A DNA stretch of 64,000 bases. Source: Viscum album. Its lineage: Eukaryota; Streptophyta; Magnoliopsida; Santalales; Viscaceae. The notes under the pieces are model-generated. The model worked only from the letters and a program-made list of their open reading frames with translations. It made no database searches and was not told the origin of the DNA. Shown in pieces: positions 47,008 through 58,126 of the stretch; the first letter of the stretch is position 1, and each line of letters opens with the position of its first letter. A program made the position numbers and the translations under genes. The stretch lies in the NCBI GenBank assembly GCA_963277665.1, contig OY728121.1, forward strand, positions 962,090,097 through 962,154,096. The letters are read 5' to 3'.

Positions 47008-49140
47008 TATAACAACCCTGATTTTTTATTACACACTTAAACAAGATTTATTACATAAATTTCACTTGATAAAACATATAATATCGAGAGGTATTGTGTA
47101 TTTGGGGCTTAGGATAATTACATATTTACTTAATACATGAAACACAACATCTCTATTCAAAACAACCTTTACATGACCACTACATTGCCTTGTACTTAGC
47201 ATTACATGGAATAACTTGAGGAAATGAATAAGAAATGGGTGAACTATAAATCCTATTAAGGGAGTAAACAAGGAATAACATGAAGAATAGAACAAATATT
47301 AGGAAATAGGCATATAAATGAAGGATAAAAGAAACACGAACATAAAGTCATGATATAACCTGATTATCATAACACGGAAACGTGACAACAACACTTAACA
47401 TGGAATTAGCATGAGCCAAGGCTCATTAACATGGAGCATGAGTAAACCCTAATTCCAATTGAATTAGAATGAGTAAATCCTCATTGAACTTAAATTAGCA
47501 TGAGTAAATCATCATTTCACTTGATGTATCATGATACTAATCTTTACCTAATGCATTGGAGCACTATCAGGGCACACCCTTCTTAAACCTTTTATTTCAT
47601 GCATAAGTGTGCCACATGGATCATAAAACATGGAATCATTCATAATAATTTATTCCACGATAATGGGATGTGGTATAAATACATGAATATTTATAATAAA
47701 TAAGTAAATGTGCATAAAGTTGAATACCCTTGATAGATAAATGGTCATGTTATTCACTACATAATGGCATTGGCTTGGAAAACAGTGGTGAAATTTCGGC
47801 AGCGTAACGACGTGACATAAGAATTCATAAAAATGGTCTAAGAGAGAGAAAGGGGTGTCTCATTATATGTACATTAAATGGAAAATAAGGGGGTTGTATA
47901 GATACATGTACCAACATATGTAATTGAATTTATATTCATAATACAAAATAATTTCTTGATTGTAAATGAGGAGAGAAATTTCATACGGAATTTCTGCATA
48001 ATAATGGGTGTACAATGGAGGCATTAATGAGAGAGAAATAGGTCTCTCATCATTTCAAACATAAGGAGGGTAACATAAGTGAGGTGAAAAATCATACCCC
48101 AATATTTGTAATTGAATGTAAAATGGTATTATAACATAATGAAACTTGGATAAAAATAAGAAAGGAAGGAATCCCTTACTTCGAAGTGTGATCCTAAAGG
48201 CTAGGAAGAGGCTTGAGAGAGGATTATTGGGAGCTTGGGGTGCCTTGGGAGGATTATAGGGAGATGTGGGAAGAGGTTAAAAAAACTCAAAATGCTTTGA
48301 GTGAAGATGAAGTGGGAGCTTGTGTGGGTTTATATAGGAAAGGAGAGTGAATTCATTATTATTTAGGTTTGGGACACCACACATTAAACTAATCAAAACC
48401 AAAAACAATAACATGGTTTTTGCAATTTTTTTTTCCAAAGGGGATTTTAAAAAACATTTTATAAGTTCAATGGAAGAAATTATTAAAATAATAGGGTTTC
48501 TTATGTGGTGGTGAGTCACACTATCAAGGAAATCGATTTAAAAAGTTAAAATGTTTTATAAGTCTTGAAGGGTCCACTAAAGCTTTGTAAAATAAATCAA
48601 ACAAAACTAAAATAATATTATTTTAATATTAAAAAATATATTGGCCAAACAAAATGTTTATAGTATTTTATTACATCACTATTGTGCCATTATTATGTTA
48701 TAAAACACATTATATATTTAAATGGTATTTAATTTTCACCCAAAAATTCGACTGTCTCAGAAAATTGTGAAAAATTCACCATTGGATAATTTGGAAGTCC
48801 TGATTCAAAAAATAATATCCATTTTATATAAATAATTTTATAAATATGAAAATTTTTACTTTTAAAATAAAAACTAACATTTATAAAAAATTGAAGGGTT
48901 TTGATAAAAATAACTTTCAAAACTTAATAAAAATTACAATTATATTCATAAAAATTATACGATCAATTAGATTTAATAAAAAGTAATTTAGTAATAATAT
49001 TTTATTAAAATATTATTTAATTCAAAAATCCATTAATTAATCAAAATAGAATTCTTAATTGAATATTAACTAAAAAAACCTATTTGTTCTTTAAAAACTA
49101 TTTACAAAGTAATAATAATAAAATTACTGTATATTCTTTA

Positions 49141-49443
49141 TTATATACAAAAATAATGCACATAATCATAGTGAAAAGGTCTTGTTACATAACCCCTTAT
49201 AACATCCTCATAAGACCGAATGGTAAGGTGTGCGATGGGTACATACTCTTGGGGTGGCTCAGATAACATCGTTCTGGTGGTAATATCTATCAACTTACAC
49301 TTCTCCCGTAGGTGGTTCCATTCAAGTTTCACATGTTGAAGCTCAGCTTGGGCTTGGTCAGGAGTGAATCCCAATGACACCACCTCCTTTACGAGCTCCG
49401 AAAAATGAGCTTCGTATGGGGAAAGTCTACTGGATGAGGCCAT
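49141..49443 (-). CDS. LTR-internal small ORF, intact copy (100 aa), unknown function
   Basis: It starts at 49,443 with MASSSRLSPYEAHFSEL, about 40 bp downstream of the TATA box, so the transcript's leader before it would be very short. The middle (TPDQAQAELQHVKLEWNHL, then REKCKLIDITT) has heptad-like spacing of Leu/Val/Ile and could form a coiled coil. The C-terminal part reads IAHLTIRSYEDVIRGYV. No signal peptide, membrane segment or known domain was recognised. Homologous copies occur at the same place in all four gypsy LTRs of the window, although the other three are broken. That argues for a once-translated ORF rather than chance. It lies about 2.1 kb upstream of the primer binding site in the predicted RNA. 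Confidence 0.6.
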   Translation of the reverse strand: MASSSRLSPYEAHFSELVKEVVSLGFTPDQAQAELQHVKLEWNHLREKCKLIDITTRTMLSEPPQEYVPIAHLTIRSYEDVIRGYVTRPFHYDYVHYFCI

Positions 49444-49483
49444 TTCTTACTTTTTCTGAGTAAATTAGATTTGTTAAAACCCT

Positions 49484-49492
49484 ATATTTATA
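49484..49492 (-). promoter_or_regulatory. TATA box of the G2 5' LTR
   Basis: Minus strand TATAAATAT, followed by AGGGTTTTAACAAATC, which is conserved in all four LTRs. Equivalents are 41,771-41,779 (minus), 54,030-54,038 (plus, TATAAATAG) and 14,844-14,852 (plus, decayed to AATAAATAT). Confidence 0.65.
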
Positions 49493-49669
49493 CTAATAAT
49501 GTGATCACTATTGAACGACAATATTAGAAACGATCACAATTCTTAATGATATTTTAAAATCCAAAATCATAAAACCAAGGAAGCTCATATTTTATATAAC
49601 AATTTCACATAATAATACATTTAATTAGATCAAGTGTAATTTTCATTAATAAAATTTTGGGTTATTACA

Positions 49670-52600
49670 ACCAGTGATGGACATTGATTAAAAATACGAA
49701 GCTTGAGAAAGAGATTGAAATAATGGAGTGGATGTAATTATTGAAAATGTTTTTCGATAACCATTTTCCTTTCACCCTAAGACTTAAATGGAAATGTATT
49801 TCCTTGACCTCAAGAAAATTGACGAATAATATATCTAGGTGTACAAACCAAAATTCAAAATACTTGAGTGATATGATTACGGTTTTGTATTAATCCCTAA
49901 ATATAAGGTTTTCCACTTCTTTGGTGGGTTAAAACGTAATCTAAAAAAGTGCTGGAGATCTGTGACTTTGATAGCTATGAATAAATTGTCTGATGTGCCA
50001 TCAAAGTCAAAATAGAGATCGGATAATATCAAAGGTATCATGGGGATAAGAAGTATAAAGTGGATTTTAATTATGGTGGTTCGATATAGAGATCTAAAGG
50101 TGATAAGAAATTTCAACATCCAAGTTTTCAAATTTTTGGGATGAATCACCCTAGAAATCTATTAAAGGGAAAAAATAAATGATTTAGGTGCTGGAGGATG
50201 GAAACCTATCTAGAAATTTCTAATAGGATAAATCCATGAATGAAATAGAGGAAATGAATTCTCTGGTCAAACCTCAGTGCATTTTCCATTTCTTCAACTA
50301 CAAGTAACTCAGTAACTTTGTAAACCAATTCCCTAAACTAGGGTTTTTGGAGACAACCAACAGACTCCAAGGTAGTAAGGGTGAGTTTTTTCTATCCCTA
50401 CCACTGAAGTGAATCCCAAAAATTAAGTGGTGATAGTTATTCTAGTTATTCATTAAATAATATAAAATTAACTTTTTGATTCTAGTTCTATGAATTCTTT
50501 TATATCACAAAATTTTAGTAGAGCTATCCAAACAAAACCACAAAGCATGGAAGTAGAGTTGTCAGTGAAAATGAAAAATGTGGAAATTATTTCATCCTAA
50601 GTATATAAATCCTCCCATGTCAATGTTTATGGGATGAAGTTTTTAAAGAACCTTTTCATACTACCTTTGTTGGAATTTGACGCAATTATGTGCATGGATT
50701 GGATTTATCTATATAGAACCAACATAAATGTTAGTGATAAGGAAATCAATATCTATATGGAGAATCGACCCCCTGATTTTGTACAAGTGAAGGAGGAGGA
50801 TTAATTTTATTTAGCACCATCATCTCAAGAATGGATATTAATTTTCTATGAGAAAGTGTATCTTGATCAAATTATTGAGTCTAAAGAACAAACCATCCTC
50901 GAAGACATGTTTATTGTGAGGGAATACACTGATGTGTTTCCCTTGGAATTTCCTGATCTTTCTTCAAACTGAGAGGTTGAATTTCAAATTGGTCTTATAC
51001 CTAGGGAGTTTCCAATATCCAAGACTCCATATATAATGGCTGTTGTATAACTTTAGAAGATAAAGAAACAAGTACAAGATAATCTGGATAAAGGGTTTAT
51101 AAGCCCAAGTGCTTCACCATGGGGTGCACCTGTCCTCTTTGTTAAGAAGAAGGATGAGTCAATGCACATTTTCATTTAATATCATGAGCTCAAAAAGATC
51201 ATGATAAAGAACTAGCATCCTCTACCATGGATTTATGACTTGTTCGATAAGCTATGTGGATCACAATACTTCTCTAAGGTGGTTCTGGGATTGGGATATT
51301 TCCATGTTCAGGTGAATAAGGAAGATATCCCCAGGATGGATTTTTGTACAAGGTATGGGCACTACGAGTTCATAGTAGTGCTATTTGGACTCACTAATGC
51401 TGGAAATGTATTCATGGACTTGATGAATAGAGTATTTTGATATTACCTTAACAAATGTTTGGTAGTATTTATAGATGATATCCTAATATAGTCCAAAACC
51501 AAGGAGGAGCATGTGGAGCATCTTATAAATGTGCTAAAGACCTTATGAAAGGAGAAAATTTATTCAAATTACAATAAGTGTGATTTCTGGTTGAATGAAG
51601 TTTCATTCTAAGGAAATATCATCAAAATAAATGGGATATATATGAATTATTCAATGATAAAATAAATTGAAGGATGTAAGAGGACAATATACATGACATA
51701 TATCCATAGTTTCCTTGGGTTAACTGGATATTTTCACTGATTTGTGATAAAGTTCTCATGATTCTCAAACCCTATTACCAAGATAACTCATAAGGGAGTC
51801 ATGTTTTAATAGAATGAGGAATTTGATGTAATTTTAAATGAGTTGAAAAGGGGGATTATCACTGTCCCTGTAATCACACTACCCAAGTGGAGAATTTTTT
51901 TAAATTTTCAATGATGCATTAAAGAAAGGATTGGGATGTGTGTTGATACAAAATGAATATGTCATATACTATTATTTAAGATATTTTAAAGTTTATGAAA
52001 AAAACTATGAAAAAATGATATGGAGTTGTATGTAGTGATCTTCTCTTTGAACATATGGATACATTATCTATTTGGCGAGAAGTGCGAAATATATACGGAT
52101 CAAAAAATTCTCAAGTATATATTCACATAGAAATATTTGAATATGCACCAATGAAGATGGTTAGAGCTGATCAAGAACTATGATTTCTAAATTCACTACC
52201 ATCCTGTTAAAGAAAATAAATCTATAGATGCTCTAGTTAGAAAGGATTCATAAATTTTATCATTGGTGAAAATTTATAGGGATACAATCTTATTATAATT
52301 TTAGTGGATGGACATGGGAATCATAAAGGAAGAAACATAATCAATAATTTCACAAATTATTTCTCAACAATATCTTCTTGAAAGGTTAAATGATGCTCAA
52401 AAAGATGATGTGGGAATTCAGTCAAAACTGGAAACTATAATAAAAGGGAAATCCTTGGAGTTAAATGTTGATGAAGAAGGAATTGTTAGATTTAGGTCAA
52501 GACTATATGATACATAAAATCCTGAATTAAATAAGGAACTATTGGATGATTCACATAGTTTGAATTTATCTATTAACCCACGAACCACAAAGAGGTATCA

Positions 52601-53830
52601 AGATCTCCAAGATCACTTTAGGTGAAAAAATATAAAGAAGGAGATTACTGAATATACATCAACATGCCTGGTATGTAATCTAGTGAAAGATTGAAGGAAT
52701 AAGTCTAACGGGATGATGAAACCATTACCCATACCAACATGGAAATGGGAAAACATCACCATGGAATTTTTCACCAGATTCCTGAAGACAAACAATGGAA
52801 ATAATTCAATTTAGGTTGTTTTGGATCATCTTAAAAATATTGTACACTTTATTAGGATTTCAGAGGATTTATCACTGGATCAAATGTCATGGATATATAT
52901 CAGATAAGTGGTGAGGATTCATGGAGTACCACTATCGATTGTGTCCGATCGAGATCCAAGATTCACCTCTATTTTTTGGAAAAGTATTCACCATTCTCTA
53001 AACACTAAGATGAACTTCATCATGGATCATAACCCTCAAACTGATGGCCAATCTGAGTGGACTATCTAGATACTTTAGGACATGTTGATAGAATTCTAAA
53101 TTGACTTCAAAGTAAGATAGGACCAACATCTTCCTCTTGTAATGTTCTCTTAAAACAAAAGTTTCCACTTGATCATCAAAATAGATTCCTAGGAAGCCCT
53201 TTATGGGAAGAGGTCTACAACAATGACATGTTAGAATGAAGTTGGGGAATGAAAAATTCTAGATCCGGGAATGGTAAAAGAAATGGTGGAGAAGGTTAAT
53301 ACCATTAACCAGTACATCCAGGTTGCTCAGTGTTAATAGAATAGCTATGATGACAATCATTGATGAGACCTAGAGTTTGATGTTTGAGACATGGTATTCC
53401 TCCACATATTTCTATTAAAGAAAGTGGTGATATTTTTCAAGAAGGAAAAACTTAGTTAAAGGTATATAGGCCTATTTGAGATCCTTGATCACACCAAAGT
53501 AGTGGATTATCGACTAGAACTCCCACTAAAACTATCTCAATTACATTATGTATTCTATGTATGCCTCTTGAGAAAGTACATACTAGACCCCTCACTTTTA
53601 CTCAATCCAGAGGTGGTACTACTTGAGAATGACCTTTCCTATGGGAATCAATCGGTGAAGATCTTATACCATAGATATTTTTTTTACTAAATAAGACAAT
53701 GCACCTTGTCAAAGTGGAATGGAGAATCCAAAGGTTTGAAGAACAAATGTGGGAATTAGAGGATTAAATAAATTAGAGTTACCCTCATCCGTTTTAGTGT
53801 GGGTAATGAAACATTTGAGGGTGAAATTTG
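49670..53830 (+). pseudogene. G1 gag (rest) and pol, heavily decayed
   Basis: After the ACCAG duplication, gag resumes and ends with VLEICDFDSYE, matching LAICDFDIYDE of G2 (49,955-49,980). The protease remnant is DSSSMNSFIS (about 50,483) and FDAIMCMDWI (about 50,680). Reverse transcriptase runs over 51,080-51,500 ([56 protein letters not shown]). RNase H is a trace near 51,900. Integrase spans 52,380-53,060 (STCLVCNLVKD, MEFFTRFLKT, HGVPLSIVSDRDPRF, NPQTDGQSE), with the first catalytic Asp changed to Glu. The C-terminal part is at 53,490-53,790 (LSYGNQSVKILYH). Stops occur every few dozen codons. Confidence 0.85.
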
Positions 53831-53844
53831 TAAAGGGGGGAATA
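53831..53844 (+). other. G1 polypurine tract
   Basis: TAAAGGGGGGAATA lies directly before the G1 3' LTR start, the counterpart of the G2 tract at 41,957-41,972. Confidence 0.75.
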
Positions 53845-54265
53845 TTTCAATGACTCAAACTGTTATAAATATAATTCCCTTTTTGATTCTATCAAACATC
53901 TTATTAAGTAATATGGTTATATAAAACACATGAATTTATCTTTTTTTATTATATCAAATTATATTTAAATGACAATTAAGTATCTTTATCATTCATAATA
54001 TAGTCATTATACAACGATCACATGATTAGTATAAATAGAGGGTTTTAACAAATCCAATTGAGATAGAAAAAGGAAGTGATAGTCTCAACCAGTAATATCA
54101 TACCCTATGAAGCCCATTTATCAGAGCTTTAATGGGAGATAGAATTTACGGAATTTGACCTTGAATAATCCCAAGCTGATATCCAACCACTTAAGTATGA
54201 GTGAAATTGTTTATAGGAGATGTTCAAGCTCATCGAGATTACAACACAAACCATGTTCACTGAAC
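53845..54265 (+). repeat. G1 3' LTR, first part
   Basis: It aligns with 14,669-15,080 of the 5' LTR: CAAACTGTTATAAATATAAT versus CAAACTATTATAAATAAAAT near the start, and the TATA box at 54,030-54,038. It is cut at 54,265 by a copia element and resumes at 63,988. Confidence 0.8.
54079..54265 (+). pseudogene. LTR-internal small ORF, G1 3' LTR copy (cut by the copia insertion)
   Basis: The start codon has become ATA (54,079). The frame still reads STSNIIPYEAHLSEL and later MFKLIEITTQTMFTE, matching the intact copy. Several stops are present. The copia element entered the LTR exactly within this frame, so the last third is missing. Confidence 0.55.
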
Positions 54266-56188
54266 TGTTAGAGTTGGTGTCCTAATAACCAACTATTTGT
54301 AATTTGATTACATTAATGTACACTTATTATATATTTTTCATTGTTCTACATAAATATAATATATTAATGTCTTGGAATATTTGTTACATTAATAAGGTTA
54401 TGGTAGATCCCCACTATAATGAGAACCTTGAAATGATATAAAAATCTTCTTAAATAATGTTCTATAGTTGGATGGAATACTATGATAGGACACATAGTAT
54501 ACAGACCGTCATGTGTGAGTGCTCGTAAGAAGACAAGACTCTCTCTCATGGAGTTCGCACTTGGTAATCTTCAAGATGGGAGATTATGAGAACATACCCG
54601 CCATTAGTAATTCTGCTTGTCCTGGTGTCATCGGACATTGCTATCTGTGAGCATGTGTAATGGTCCTTAGACTGAGAGATTATCATTAACTCATGTCATG
54701 ACTCGCACACTCAGATTTACTGACAAAAACTGTCACAAAGACAGTTTGCGGGAAGTAGGGTACATTGGCTGCGTCACGAATGACATGTTATTAATGGATA
54801 AGTCAAGGAAGGATTTTTCCCTTCCATATTTATGGAAGTAGATATCTCATTCCCATTGATTGAAATAGAACTGTCGCCCAAATTCCATGTCCATGGTGTA
54901 ACGACGAGTTTATTTCTAGAATTCAAAGAATGTTAGATCAAGCATATAGGTTTATGACATTGACATGAAACATGTTTGATGAGATATTGAGATAAAGGGA
55001 TTAAATTACACGGTAAGCGTTCTTATGAGGTGACACATTAATGCGGCATCAACTTCTTTCTCTTGGGTTCCTTGAACAGTTACTTGATAGTAATCATGGA
55101 CTTTAGGCAAACCTACCTAATTCCAACGAGAAAGTGGCCTAGAGGGTCACACACTAAGTGTATCTAAGTATATCAATTATAATAAAGATTATTCCCATAA
55201 GTGGTTTAATAATTATTCAAGGAAGCCTAAATTGTTTTAAATGACAGAGGAATAATAAAATGAAAACAAGTACACGTCATGTATTAATGATTACACGTCA
55301 TGTAGTTTTTATTTTAAAAACAAGTACACGCTGTGTATTAATGATTACACATCATGTAGTTTTCATTTTGGAAAGGAAATGAAAAACAAGTACAAGCCGT
55401 GTATTAATGATTACATGCCATGTAGTTTTATGAAAAACAAGTACACACCGTGTAGTTTTTCCAGTCAGGATTTTGAGTAAATAATATTGTTTTATTAAAT
55501 GATATTTATTATAATCACCATGGGCGCATGTCAAGGAATTGATGATTCAACATGTGGGATTTTTCAATAAGATTTAATGAAATAAATAAAATGCGTAACA
55601 CTCTTATTTATTGTCATAACTCTATAACCTCAAACCCTATTTTAAATATCCTCACAACCCCAACAATTTTCCTTAATCGTTGTGCACAACAATTCTGGGG
55701 AATTCTCTGAAGGCCAAGAAAACTCCTTCCTCCAAAAACACTATAAAGACCAAGAGAGATCCTCCTCCATCAGATCAAGATGATCCAATTTGGAAAACGC
55801 AAGCAAAGGTTTCTCCACACTAGCACCCAGAGACTCCTTTAGTGACGTCCAGAGATACGCGGTACACGTGTGGATCACCGCTAGAGGAAGTATACCCTTG
55901 GATTCTATGATGCAATGATGAATCACATTGGAACATGATCAAAAATATCAATGAATAAAGAACACCATAAAAGGTACTTCTTTTTAATTAATTAAATTAA
56001 TTATAATAAACCTGTGATGATCCTCGTTTGTGGTTCCGAGACCATCCTTCTTCTTTGTCTATTTCTATGATTTGATCCATATAGATTGGCATTTATCGTC
56101 GTATTAATCTCGGATTGATCCTTGCTAATGACAAAAATACCAAGTGGTCACATCCACCAATGAACTTTCTCTGTTCCCGGAACCTTCA
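54266..56188 (+). repeat. Copia 5' LTR
   Basis: TGTTAGAGTTGGTGTCC start and AACCTTCA end, followed by AA and the primer site. Contains 3.5 palindrome-bearing repeats at 55,264-55,460. Confidence 0.92.
55264..55460 (+). repeat. Palindrome-bearing tandem repeats in the copia 5' LTR
   Basis: Copies of about 45-65 bp begin near 55,268, 55,321, 55,388 and 55,439. Each has an ACAAGTACACGYCRTGTA half and an ATGATTACACGYCATGTAG half. TACACGCCGTGTA is an imperfect palindrome. Confidence 0.85.
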
Positions 56189-58126
56189 AATGGTATTAGA
56201 GGGAGGTTACAACATTGATTATTGTTATTTATTTTTTGTTGATAATTTATGAATTTATATTTGATTCAATTAAAGATAAAGCATTCTATAAAACTGAATG
56301 AATGAGATATGTTCTCCCTCATTCATTTCTAGATTCAAATAATAGAAAAAAAATATTTAATTTTTAATTTTGATTAAAATAAAAATGAGGAACTCATCTG
56401 GAGGAGACACTCTTTCTGTCTGTATAACACAAGAATACACAGCGTGTAGTGAAAACTACACATCGTGTACTTAGGTTTAATGAACCAGTAGTGGTCCGCC
56501 AAACCATGTTGTGTGAATTGAGAATGCCTAATTATTTATTACACCGGGTTGACCAGAATAGAATGGTGTATGGAAACCGGAATACACGGCGTGTATGTTG
56601 AATCAATATGCTGTGTAGTCTGATCTAGCCTAGGTGAAACCATGTACAAGGAGAAGCCATGTACTACGTACAAGGGATTGCTAGGCCAGTAACCGCATAA
56701 CAAAGAAGTACACGCCATGTCATATTAATCTACAGGCCGTGTACTACAAAATTTCCAACGTATAAAAAACACGCCAAAGCCGCCAGTGTGTACTTTGGAT
56801 ATTGGGTGAAAAATACACACCGTGAAATATATCCTACACGCCGTGTACTTTCCAAAAATGGAATTTCACAAGGTTTCCTCTAAAATTACAAAGACCCATC
56901 CAAGGAATATGGATGAGAAGAATCTCAAGGAAATTTAGAAAGGAATTTAAGATAAATAATTGATTAATTATAAGATAATAATTAATTTAATTCAAGTGCG
57001 ACTTATCTTAAATGAAATAATGATTAAAAGAATTTTGAATTCTATATATTCATAAATGTCTTTACATGTTATGGATGATCATGAGCTAGACCAAAGACCC
57101 TTTGTGTGTGTATGGTTTCCTTTATTCGTTGGTCTTCGAGCCTTCTTCCAATAATATGTAGGGTCGGTGTGCCCATGGTTTCTTTAATGTAAACCCCATG
57201 TAATGGATGATCTCCCGAGTTATAGGCGACTGTTCAAAACCCAAAGCTGATGTGAAACCAACATAAGAAGATACAATGGTGGACATTTGGGAGCTGTAAA
57301 ACATGAACTATCAGGTTCACGATGTTTTTACCTAGGTCAGGGTTATCTTATCAAAACCTCTAAATAAACTAACTAATAGAATCTGATGATCATACCATCT
57401 TATTTTATTTCTATCTGATTTCATGGTTTATTTATTATGTATATATTGTCTCAATCAAATAATTAATGAAATAAAAAATCATGGAAATATGAAATAAATA
57501 AAAAATAGACTATGCGTAAACTTTATCAGAACATGGTTTATCACTTAAGCAAGCATCAATTAATATTATGAAGCATGTGATAATGAAAAACTATGTATAA
57601 ATAATAAAATCCCTCAAATACCATATTAAGTCAGACCAATCCTTTTGTTACTTGATTAAGGGAAAGACTTAATAAAACTATGTGTTTGACCAACCCTTGT
57701 TGGGACACTTACTTTTATAAAGGAAGCTCTTATGAAAGATTCGGGTTGACTTAAACATTTTACATCAAGAGGAGTATCCCTTTATAATGTTGTTGTAAAA
57801 TGGAGGAAATTGTTGAGTAAATCTATCTCAGTATTTCAAGATTGGGCACTCCACTCAACAGATCAAGGAACTGTAAGCTCACAGTTGGTAAAGACCTGCC
57901 TACCTAAATACCTTTAAATAGCTTAACCAACCCTTATTGGGGTTATGTGAAGGGGAATATGGATCCTTTCCACTAGAATTTCATGGAAACTGGACATTCC
58001 ATGTTCAATGGTGACGACCATTGGGACTTGATAAAATAGTGGGAGAATTAAAAAATGAATTTAATATTCACAAAATGTAGTTAAAAGGTACTGATAAATA
58101 TGATCTTTTAATTTTTAGAATTCAAT
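56189..58126 (+). other. Copia leader with primer binding site and palindrome cluster
   Basis: Primer site TGGTATTAGAGGGAGG begins at 56,191. About ten more variants of TACACGCCGTGTA occur between 56,434 and 56,850, for example near 56,445, 56,459, 56,583, 56,709, 56,731 and 56,835. The rest of the leader (56,850-58,126) is AT-rich and non-coding, unusually long at about 1.9 kb in total. Confidence 0.75.

Larger units (their letters stand above)
39296..49669 (-). mobile_element. Gypsy element G2 (Tekay-like chromovirus), 10.4 kb, complete but decayed
   Basis: The LTRs are 2,661 bp (39,296-41,956) and 2,662 bp (47,008-49,669). The 5-bp target duplication is ACCAG (39,291-39,295 and 49,670-49,674). 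The primer site is of the tRNA-Met type and the polypurine tract AAGGGGGGAGAC adjoins the 3' LTR. Gag, protease, reverse transcriptase, RNase H, integrase and a chromodomain-like C-terminus follow in that order on the minus strand, which is Ty3/gypsy order. The long LTRs and the C-terminal YEEKPVKIL..LWRNHKFEKEMWELEE pattern suggest the Tekay lineage. Stops in pol make it inactive. It lies in gag of G1, a member of the same family. Confidence 0.92.
47008..49669 (-). repeat. G2 5' LTR
   Basis: On the minus strand it starts TGTAATAACCC (49,669) and ends GGGTTGTTATA (47,008). TATAAATAT on the minus strand at 49,484-49,492 lies only about 180 bp from the LTR start, so U3 is short and about 2.4 kb of the LTR would be transcribed as R-U5. 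It carries the intact LTR-internal ORF at 49,141-49,443. Confidence 0.92.
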
